Assembly (NCBI GenBank): GCA_905339215.1
Contig: CAJPFN010000062.1
Location: forward strand, 1-37,155
DNA from: Rhizobiaceae bacterium
GTDB lineage: Bacteria > Pseudomonadota > Alphaproteobacteria > Rhizobiales > Rhizobiaceae
Length of the DNA: 37,155 nt
Reading direction: 5' to 3'
In this document: in pieces, positions 31,845-37,155 of the stretch
Layout: each line of letters opens with the position of its first letter
How positions within the stretch are numbered: position 1 is the first letter of the stretch
The notes under the pieces: generated by a model
Seen by the model: only the letters and a program-made list of their open reading frames with translations
What the model was told of the DNA's origin: nothing
Databases searched by the model: none
Made by a program: the position numbers and the translations under genes

Positions 31845-32744
31845 ATGTTCAGGCTCGCCCACCTCTCCGACGTCCATCTCGGTCCGCTGCCGCAGGTCAC
31901 CTACGGCCAGCTCGCCTCGAAGCGGATGCTGGGCTACGTGAACTGGCACCGCAACCGGCGCCAGTTCCTCCACGACCACGTCATCGACGCAATCGTGGCC
32001 GACATCAAGGCCGCCGAAACCGATCACATCGCCGTCACCGGCGATCTCGTCAACATCGCCCTCGACATCGAGATCGACATGGCGCGCCAGTGGCTGGAGA
32101 TGCTGGGTCCGCCGCACGACGTCTCGGTGGTGCCCGGCAACCACGACGCCTATGTGCCGGGCGCGCTGGACAAGGCCTGCCGCGCCTGGGGGCCGTTCAT
32201 GTCGAGCGACGGCGCCAACCAGCCCTTCGACAGCGACGCCTTTCCCTATCTGCGCGTGCGCGGCCGCGTCGCGCTGATCGGCGTGTCGTCGGCGGCCGCG
32301 ACGGCGCCGTTCATGGCCAACGGCTTCTTCCGCGACCGCCAGGCCGACCGGCTGCGCGAACTGCTCGACCAGGCGGCGGGCCGCGACCTCTTCCGCGTCG
32401 TCATGATCCACCATCCGCCGCTGCGCAAGGCGGTGTCGCAGCACAAGCGCCTCTACGGCATCCGCCGCTTCCAGCGCGTCATCCGCGAGCACGGCGCCGA
32501 ACTGGTGCTGCACGGCCATTCGCACCTGCCGACCGCCGGCGCGATCGAGGGGCCGTCGAGGCGCACCGTTCCGGTGATCGGCGTCGCCGCCGCCGGCCAG
32601 GGCGTCGGCGGGCATCACCCGGCGGCGCAGTGGAACCTGTTCGAGATTTCCGGCAAGCCCGGCCGGTGGACCGTGACGCTCACCCGGCGCGGCCTGACCG
32701 GCGCGGCGACGCCGGTGGCGGAGCTGGCGAGCGCGGAGCTTTAG
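31845..32744 (+). CDS. Calcineurin-like metallophosphoesterase
   Basis: 299 residues. The five metallophosphoesterase motifs are visible in order: D9-x-H11 (LSDVHLG), GD67 (VTGDLVN), GNH99-100D (VPGNHDAY), HHPP (VVMIHHPPLRK) and HGHSH (LHGHSHLPTAG). This resembles phosphodiesterases of the CpdA/Icc type, but the substrate is open. No signal peptide is seen, so it is cytoplasmic. The start follows CTAAGGAGGACGG, a very strong site. Followed by a repeat-rich spacer. Confidence 0.94.
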   Translation: MFRLAHLSDVHLGPLPQVTYGQLASKRMLGYVNWHRNRRQFLHDHVIDAIVADIKAAETDHIAVTGDLVNIALDIEIDMARQWLEMLGPPHDVSVVPGNHDAYVPGALDKACRAWGPFMSSDGANQPFDSDAFPYLRVRGRVALIGVSSAAATAPFMANGFFRDRQADRLRELLDQAAGRDLFRVVMIHHPPLRKAVSQHKRLYGIRRFQRVIREHGAELVLHGHSHLPTAGAIEGPSRRTVPVIGVAAAGQGVGGHHPAAQWNLFEISGKPGRWTVTLTRRGLTGAATPVAELASAEL

Positions 32745-32814
32745 GCGCGCCATCGCCTGCTCTCCCGCAGCCTCACGCCGAGAGCGGCAGCGGTATCGCA
32801 CAGACGATCGTATC

Positions 32815-32945
32815 CCCCCTCCACCATGCTACGCATGGTCCCCCTCCCCCGCTTCGCAGGGGAGGATCCAGGGTTGCGGACGGCCGCGACGCCGGTTCCT
32901 CCCCTGCGAAGCGGGGGAGGTGGCCCGAAGGGCCGGAGGGGGCGC
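32815..32945. repeat. Compound palindromic repeat, copy 2 plus inverted half
   Basis: 32815-32867 is the second copy of the 53-bp repeat at 28545 (51 of 53 bases). It is followed by a perfect 24-bp inverted repeat: 32843-32866 against 32897-32920, with a 30-base spacer. A further hairpin GGCCC-GAA-GGGCC lies at 32922-32934. The whole, about 130 bp, has the size and mosaic structure of rhizobial RIME-type elements. It fills most of the 237-base spacer before the converging gene. Confidence 0.8.
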
Positions 32946-32981
32946 CATCGACGGCCGAACGGTCGAAAAAAGCAGGCGTCG

Positions 32982-33593
32982 CTACTGCCCGCCCCACAGG
33001 GCGACGAGGCGGTCCCAGAGGATCGCGGCGGTGACGATGAGGCCGAGTGCTGCGCCGGCGAGCGCCAGCCCGATGCCCGACAGCACCGGCCGCCAGTTCC
33101 AGGCCGGACGGTCCGGGCGGTCGGCGAGGTCGCGCAGCGGCGGGCGGGCCAGCGTCGCCACCGATGGCGTGGCGCCGCCGTCGAGCTGGCGCTGGCGCTC
33201 GACCAGCCGCTCGGCGATGTAGCGCGTGACCTGGTCGGCGACCGGCTTCATGTCGTGGGATTCGGCAAGCACGACGCGGCCCATGCGGGTGTCGCGGACG
33301 AAGCGGTAGGTGCGCTTGTCGCGGCCCATGGCGACGTGGCTGACCGCGTCGATCCAGAGCCTCGGCTGCAGGCCGCTGGAGATGGCGAAGTCGAAGATGT
33401 CGACCTCGGCGGGAACGTCGGCGAAGACCGGGGCGAGCTCGGCGGCGATCAGTTCGAGGCGCATGCGCTGTGCCTCGCGCATGTCGACGACGACGTCCTC
33501 GCGGTCGGCCGCGGCGTTCTTCACCTCGCGGATCGCGTCGGCGAGCCGCCGCGCGCCGTCGTTGGTCTGGGCCCTGTCCCCTGCCTCGCTCAT
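32982..33593 (-). CDS. Hypothetical protein with C-terminal membrane anchor, 203 aa
   Basis: No family recognised. The N-terminal 130 residues are hydrophilic and mixed helical/strand (RRLADAIREVKNAAADREDV; ELAPVFADVPAEVDIFDFAI; LWIDAVSHVAMGRDKRTYRF), perhaps a cytoplasmic domain. Residues about 170-196 form one strong membrane helix (IGLALAGAALGLIVTAAILW) and the protein ends WDRLVALWGGQ: a tail-anchored layout. I chose ATG 33593; a GTG at 33614 would add seven residues. Upstream, at 33621-33636, is a CtrA-like box. Its neighbour upstream in the same direction is the alpha/beta hydrolase gene, 90 bases away. Confidence 0.75.
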   Translation of the reverse strand: MSEAGDRAQTNDGARRLADAIREVKNAAADREDVVVDMREAQRMRLELIAAELAPVFADVPAEVDIFDFAISSGLQPRLWIDAVSHVAMGRDKRTYRFVRDTRMGRVVLAESHDMKPVADQVTRYIAERLVERQRQLDGGATPSVATLARPPLRDLADRPDRPAWNWRPVLSGIGLALAGAALGLIVTAAILWDRLVALWGGQ

Positions 33594-33620
33594 GCCGCCG
33601 TCGGCCCCTCGCACCCCATG

Positions 33621-33636
33621 GTTAACGGACGATTAC
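33621..33636 (-). promoter_or_regulatory. CtrA-like box upstream of the tail-anchored protein gene
   Basis: On the minus strand GTAA-TCGTCCG-TTAAC, against the CtrA consensus TTAA-N7-TTAAC: one mismatch. The 3' half continues as TTAACCAT, the known CtrA half-site. It lies 28-43 bases before the start codon of the gene it faces. Seen by eye; binding is inferred. Confidence 0.45.
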
Positions 33637-33683
33637 CACAGGAAAGCGGCGAAATCACGCGCAGCGGCCGGCGCCGGCCCCGG

Positions 33684-34454
33684 TCAAGGCGCGGCGCGCC
33701 TGACCGTCCGGCGGATGGCGGCGGTGACCGCCTTGCGCGCCTCGACGGGCAGCATGTGGCCGACGCCGGGCAGCGAGACGAGCTCGAACTGCGAAGGCAG
33801 GTTCTCGCTCTGCGCATAGGGCAGCATCGGGTCGGCCGTGCCCCAGACCACCGTCACCGGCATGGAAAGCGTCGCCAGCGTCTCGCGCGGAATCTCGCCC
33901 TGCTTGCTGTCGCGGGCGATCATGCCCCAGATCTTCTCCAGCATAGCCGGCTGGCCGGGTATGCCGCGCAGCGCGGCGAGCGCCGCCACGTACTTCGTCT
34001 CGAAGGCATAGTCCGGCGCGGCCATGTCGTTCATGGCGGCGCGCAGCTCGTCGGCGGAGGCCGGCGTGGCGAAGCGGCGGAGCAGCGGGCCGTTGATGAA
34101 CGGCCCGAAGCCGCCGGGCGCCAGAAGGGTGAGCGAGGCGACCCGGCCGGGCGCGCGCAAGGCCATCAGGCAGGCGACCGCGCCGCCCATCGAGAAACCG
34201 GCGACGTGGACGCGCTCGATGCCGCGGTCGGAAAGGTCGGCGAGGATCGCCTTGGCCATGGCCGAGGCGTTGCCGGCCGCCGGGTGGGCGAGCGAGCGGC
34301 CGTGGCCGGGAAGGTCGTAGGCGAGCACCAGGCCGTCGCGGGAGAGATCCGGCTGGATGTCGTACCAGTCGTCGCAGCCGCCGCCGAAGCCGTGCAGCAG
34401 GACCATCGCCGTGGTCCCGCTGCCCTTCGTCCGCGCGTAGAGATCTTCTGCCAC
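33684..34454 (-). CDS. Alpha/beta-fold hydrolase
   Basis: 256 residues with a single alpha/beta hydrolase domain. The oxyanion region is LLHGFGGGCDDW (about 19-30). The nucleophile elbow GFSMGG has S88; the acid is in WGTADP and the catalytic His in GVGHML. Substrates in this family vary (esters, haloalkanes, lactones), and none can be chosen here. No signal peptide. The start is eight bases downstream of the leuA stop, so it is probably co-transcribed with leuA, though a metabolic link is not evident. Confidence 0.9.
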   Translation of the reverse strand: MAEDLYARTKGSGTTAMVLLHGFGGGCDDWYDIQPDLSRDGLVLAYDLPGHGRSLAHPAAGNASAMAKAILADLSDRGIERVHVAGFSMGGAVACLMALRAPGRVASLTLLAPGGFGPFINGPLLRRFATPASADELRAAMNDMAAPDYAFETKYVAALAALRGIPGQPAMLEKIWGMIARDSKQGEIPRETLATLSMPVTVVWGTADPMLPYAQSENLPSQFELVSLPGVGHMLPVEARKAVTAAIRRTVRRAAP

Positions 34455-34462
34455 CGGCGGCC

Positions 34463-36178
34463 TCAGCCGAGAATGCGGTTGGCCGCCGACACCACGGCCT
34501 CCAGCGAGGCGGCCACGATGTTGGTGTTGATGCCGACCCCGAACAGCTTTCCCTTCGGGTGTTCCATCTCCATGTAGCAGATCGCCGCGGCGTTGGAGCC
34601 GCGCTGGATGGAGTGCTCGGAATAGTCGAGGACCGAGAGGTCGATGCCGATGTGCTTCGACAGCGCGTTGACGAAGCCGTCGATCGGGCCGTTGCCGGCG
34701 CCGGTGATCGTCACCTCCCGGCCGCCGTCGACGACCGTCGCCTCGACGAGGCGGGTGCCCTTCGACACCGGGTCGGGAAAGGTATGGTGGTCGACGAACT
34801 TCAGCCGGGCGCCGGGCTGGTCGACATAGAGCTCGACGAAGCGCTCGTAGATGCGCTTTGCCGGCACTTCCTTGCCTTCCGCGTCGGTGATCGCCTGGAT
34901 GTCCTGGCTGAACTCGATCTGCAGGTTGCGCGGCAGCTTCAGCCCGTAGTCGGCGTCGAGCACGTAGGCGATGCCGCCCTTGCCCGACTGCGAGTTGATG
35001 CGGATGATCGCCTCGTAGGTGCGGCCGACGTCGGCCGGGTCGATCGGCAGGTAGGGCACTTCCCAGAGCGGCTTGTTGGCCTTCTTCAAGGCCTTCATGC
35101 CCTTGTTGATGGCGTCCTGGTGCGAGCCGGAGAAGGCCGTGTAGACGAGTTCGCCGACGTAGGGGTGGCGCTCGGGGATTTTCAGCTGGTTGGAATACTC
35201 GTAGACCGCCTTCATCCGGTTGATGTCGGAGCAGTCGAGCATCGGATCGACGCCCTGCGTGTACATGTTCAGGGCCAGCGTGACGATGTCGACGTTGCCG
35301 GTGCGCTCGCCATTGCCGAACAGCGTGCCCTCGACGCGGTCAGCACCCGCCATCAGGCCGAGCTCGGTGGCGGCGATGCCGGTGCCGCGGTCGTTGTGCG
35401 GGTGCAGCGAGACGATCAGGTTTTCGCGGTTGTCGAGGTTGCGGCACATCCACTCGATCATGTCGGCGTAGATGTTGGGCGTCGACATCTCGACGGTGGC
35501 CGGCAGGTTGAGGATCAGCTTGTTGTCGGCGGTCGGCCTGACGATCTCGGCGACCGCGTTGGAGATTTCCAGCGCCACCTCCAGCTCGGTGCCGGTGAAG
35601 CTTTCCGGCGAATACTGGAAGCGGAAGCCGCCGCCGGCGCCCCCCGTTGAATACCGGGCCGCCATGTCGGTGATCATCTTCGCGGCGTCGGTGGCGATCT
35701 TCTTGATGCCCGGCACGTCCTTCTCGAAGACGACGCGGCGCTGCAGCTCGCTGGTCGAATTGTAGAAGTGCACGATCGGCCGGCGCGCGCCCTCGAGCGC
35801 CTCGAAGGTTCGCGCGATCAGCTCGGGCCGGCATTGCACCAGCACCTGCAGCGAGACGTCGTCGGGTACGCTGCCTTCCTCGATGCACCAGCGCGCGAAG
35901 TCGAAGTCGGTCTGCGAGGCCGAAGGGAAGCCGACCTCGATCTCCCTGAAGCCCATGTCGAGGAGCAGCGCGAACATGCGCGCCTTGCGGTCGTGGCCCA
36001 TCGGGTCGATGAGCGCCTGGTTGCCGTCGCGCAGGTCGACCGAGCACCAGATCGGCGCCCTGTCGATGCGCCTCGCCGGCCAGGTGCGGTCGGCGATGTC
36101 GATCTGCGGGTAGGGCTGGTACTTGACCGCCGCGTCGGGCATGCCCTTGGCCGGGCGGATTTCCTGTCGTGGGTTCAT
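34463..36178 (-). CDS. leuA: 2-isopropylmalate synthase
   Basis: 571 residues. It condenses acetyl-CoA with 2-ketoisovalerate, the first committed step of leucine synthesis. It is the longer (LeuA2/fungal-like) form, with an N-terminal extension (NPRQEIRPAKGMPDAAVKYQPY). TIM-barrel motifs are CSVDLRDGNQAL (metal ligand Asp after R50), and SLHPHNDRGTGIAATELGLMAGADRVEGTLFGNGERTGN with the metal His pair. The C-terminal regulatory domain (last about 140 residues) contains the leucine-binding-type ATVVDGGREVTITGAGNGPIDG. Start ATG 36178. Upstream is an unusual 250-base leader with a Leu-rich peptide, suggesting attenuation in addition to feedback inhibition. Confidence 0.97.
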   Translation of the reverse strand: MNPRQEIRPAKGMPDAAVKYQPYPQIDIADRTWPARRIDRAPIWCSVDLRDGNQALIDPMGHDRKARMFALLLDMGFREIEVGFPSASQTDFDFARWCIEEGSVPDDVSLQVLVQCRPELIARTFEALEGARRPIVHFYNSTSELQRRVVFEKDVPGIKKIATDAAKMITDMAARYSTGGAGGGFRFQYSPESFTGTELEVALEISNAVAEIVRPTADNKLILNLPATVEMSTPNIYADMIEWMCRNLDNRENLIVSLHPHNDRGTGIAATELGLMAGADRVEGTLFGNGERTGNVDIVTLALNMYTQGVDPMLDCSDINRMKAVYEYSNQLKIPERHPYVGELVYTAFSGSHQDAINKGMKALKKANKPLWEVPYLPIDPADVGRTYEAIIRINSQSGKGGIAYVLDADYGLKLPRNLQIEFSQDIQAITDAEGKEVPAKRIYERFVELYVDQPGARLKFVDHHTFPDPVSKGTRLVEATVVDGGREVTITGAGNGPIDGFVNALSKHIGIDLSVLDYSEHSIQRGSNAAAICYMEMEHPKGKLFGVGINTNIVAASLEAVVSAANRILG

Positions 36179-36260
36179 CGTCGTCTCTCCCGCGCCGGCC
36201 GCCGCGTCAGTTTCGCGGCAGGACCTGGCGCCTGTCTTTCTTGTTCAGTCTCGCTTGGAT

Positions 36261-36350
36261 GGCAAGGAGCATTGCCTGGGCGGCGCATCGACCGCCGGGC
36301 GCTCCTTCAGCGGACCCGGCGATCGCCGATAAGGCCGAGGAGAAGAAGCG
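36261..36350 (-). promoter_or_regulatory. Candidate leuA attenuator with competing pairings
   Basis: Minus-strand RNA, in order: arm 1 CGCUUCUU (36343-36350, overlapping the first Leu codons); arm 2 AAGGAGCG (36300-36307, at the leader stop); arm 3 GCUCC (36266-36270). Arm 1 pairs with arm 2 (8 bp, one G-U); GGAGC of arm 2 (36301-36305) pairs with arm 3. GGCAA (36272-36276) / UUGCC (36261-36265) would enclose arm 3 and exclude the 2-3 helix. An inner helix GGCGG (36292-36296) / CCGCC (36279-36283) sits between. This is the logic of ribosome-mediated attenuation. No long U tract follows, so Rho-independent termination is not clear. Confidence 0.5.
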
Positions 36351-36426
36351 TCGAGGACAGCGCGCGCACCGTCGCGCCGGCGAAGGCGGACGGACGGGAA
36401 ACCTGGGCGGTCGGGCGCGTGGACAT
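36307..36426 (-). CDS. Leucine-rich leader peptide upstream of leuA, 39 aa
   Basis: ATG to TGA, 39 residues. Residues 27-32 are L-L-L-L-G-L (codons CTT CTT CTC CTC GGC CTT), followed by Ile; a further Leu is at 23. Six of 39 residues are Leu, five of them within six codons, as in leader peptides that sense charged tRNA-Leu. The start lies 7-8 bases after a TATAGG -10 element with -35 TTGCCT at 17 bases, so the mRNA would begin at or next to the ATG. A near-leaderless leader peptide is known for trpL of Sinorhizobium meliloti. The rest of the 36179-36489 spacer holds the alternative helices listed separately and a hairpin GCCGCG-AAACTGA-CGCGGC near leuA. Confidence 0.6.
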   Translation of the reverse strand: MSTRPTAQVSRPSAFAGATVRALSSTLLLLGLIGDRRVR

Positions 36427-36433
36427 GGGCGAG

Positions 36434-36462
36434 CCTATACAGGAGGGACGGAACGGAGGCAA
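36434..36462 (-). promoter_or_regulatory. Predicted promoter of the leuA leader transcript
   Basis: On the minus strand a -35 TTGCCT (36457-36462) and a -10 TATAGG (36434-36439) with exactly 17 bases between. The predicted start is about 36427, one base before the leader-peptide ATG at 36426. Confidence 0.6.
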
Positions 36463-36489
36463 GGGCGCCACCCCGCGCTGTCGAAGGCC

Positions 36490-37107
36490 CTACTTCCGGC
36501 GCACCGGCTGGCGCAGCACCGTCTTCAGCTTCTCCGGCGCGCTCTTGCGCGGATCGCCGATGTAGATCTCGTGGTGGTGGCCGCTCTCGGCGAGCCCGCT
36601 TTCGGGCAGGAACTCGTTGTGCAGCTTCATCAGCGTCGGCCCTTCGGCATCATAGGGGCCGATGTGCATGGTCTGCACGCTCAAACCCTCGGCATAGGTG
36701 TCGAGCCTGAGCAGCGGCAGCGCCGGCAGCTCCTTCTTGGCGCCGGCCGCCGCGATCGCCTTCGCGACCATCGCCTCGGGGACGAAATCGGGCACCATGA
36801 TCATCATGGTCCACGACCACTTGTCCTTCTCCCGGGCGACGAACGAGGCCATGTCGTCGGACCACCACAGGCCTTCCAGCGGAGGCACGGTATAGTCCTT
36901 GGCCAGTTCCTTCTTGACCATGAACTTCAGCGTGTAGGCGACCGAATAGAGCGCCTCGACCGCCTCGACATAGCTCTTCGCCTTGTTCGGGTCGCCCTTG
37001 CCGTCGATCATGAGGAAACGCATCGCCGGCACGTCGATCTCGACGAACCGGCCGACCGGCGGCAGGTAGAGCGCCTTCATCGTCTTGCGGAAATCGATCT
37101 TCTCCAT
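36490..37107 (-). CDS. GyrI-like small-molecule-binding protein
   Basis: 205 residues. The GyrI-like/SHV domain family (COG4832 type): VPAMRFLMIDGKGDPNKAKSYVEAVEALYSVAYTLKF near the N-terminus, YTVPPLEGLWWSDD, then WTMMIMVPDFVPEAMV and the ending TMHIGPYDAEGPTLMKLHNEFLPESGLAESGHHHEIYIGDPRK. The latter His-rich stretch is characteristic. These proteins bind or hydrolyse small molecules, and some affect gyrase or toxin tolerance. The start follows GGGAGGGACCG. No helix-turn-helix is fused, unlike many GyrI-domain regulators. Its stop is 28 bases from the leuA leader promoter. Confidence 0.88.
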   Translation of the reverse strand: MEKIDFRKTMKALYLPPVGRFVEIDVPAMRFLMIDGKGDPNKAKSYVEAVEALYSVAYTLKFMVKKELAKDYTVPPLEGLWWSDDMASFVAREKDKWSWTMMIMVPDFVPEAMVAKAIAAAGAKKELPALPLLRLDTYAEGLSVQTMHIGPYDAEGPTLMKLHNEFLPESGLAESGHHHEIYIGDPRKSAPEKLKTVLRQPVRRK

Positions 37108-37155
37108 CGGTCCCTCCCGTCGCGGCGACCCGAACAGGATAGCGCCGGAGGGGCC

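Noticed and set aside
32826-34577. A 583-codon open frame on the plus strand
   Set aside because: Runs antisense through the hypothetical protein and the hydrolase, begins in a repeat and has no recognisable domain.
1-37155. CRISPR arrays, insertion sequences, prophage or integrase genes
   Set aside because: No regularly spaced repeats, transposase motifs or phage proteins were found; the only repeats are short intergenic palindromes.

Overview
This window is a high-GC, densely packed chromosomal segment of an alphaproteobacterium. It is most likely from the Hyphomicrobiales (Rhizobiales), near Mesorhizobium and other Phyllobacteriaceae. The evidence is protein similarity, the separate petA-petB-petC genes, aerobic hemF beside trmL, DUF1127, DUF1059 and DUF1285 proteins, and GC-rich palindromic intergenic repeats of rhizobial type. 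I see no insertion sequence, prophage, CRISPR array, tRNA or rRNA. Almost everything is core or conserved accessory chromosome.

Layout. 1-1.2 kb: a truncated LysR regulator divergent from a 49-residue DUF1127 protein. 1.2-3.8 kb: translation genes rplY-pth, then ychF. 3.8-5.7 kb: a DMT permease and a translationally coupled pair of MaoC-like hydratases. 5.8-9.2 kb: the cytochrome bc1 operon petA-petB-petC, closed by a clear terminator and followed by apt. 9.4-11.9 kb: an AlgJ/AlgI-like O-acetylation pair. 12-16.2 kb: two homologous full-length ABC exporters and a DUF6665-type protein. 16.8-18.6 kb: trmL, an 85-residue conserved-looking protein and hemF. 18.8-21.5 kb: a DUF1059 protein and the operon DUF1285-Nudix-cca.

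21.7-28.5 kb is a tightly coupled four-gene operon: MoxR AAA+ ATPase, DUF58 protein, BatA-like/DUF4159 membrane protein, and a von Willebrand factor A (vWA) membrane protein. It is the most system-like cluster here and looks like a chaperone plus membrane-anchored vWA machine of unknown client. 28.6-34.5 kb carries a GNAT enzyme with a short Arg-rich upstream ORF, a glutathionyl-hydroquinone reductase, an orphan small protein between inverted repeats, a Nudix hydrolase, a metallophosphoesterase, a single-TM protein preceded by a CtrA-like box, and an alpha/beta hydrolase. 34.5-36.4 kb is leuA with an upstream leader region, and 36.5-37.1 kb is a GyrI-like protein.

The most notable non-coding signals are four. 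(1) A 39-codon leader peptide with five Leu codons in six lies upstream of leuA, with a promoter placed so that the leader mRNA would be nearly leaderless and with alternative pairings downstream. (2) A long, structured rplY leader with competing hairpins follows a good promoter. (3) A CtrA-like box precedes an uncharacterised membrane protein. (4) Two families of palindromic repeats lie between genes in the 28-33 kb part. Functions are assigned from recognised motifs and family knowledge; no database search was run.
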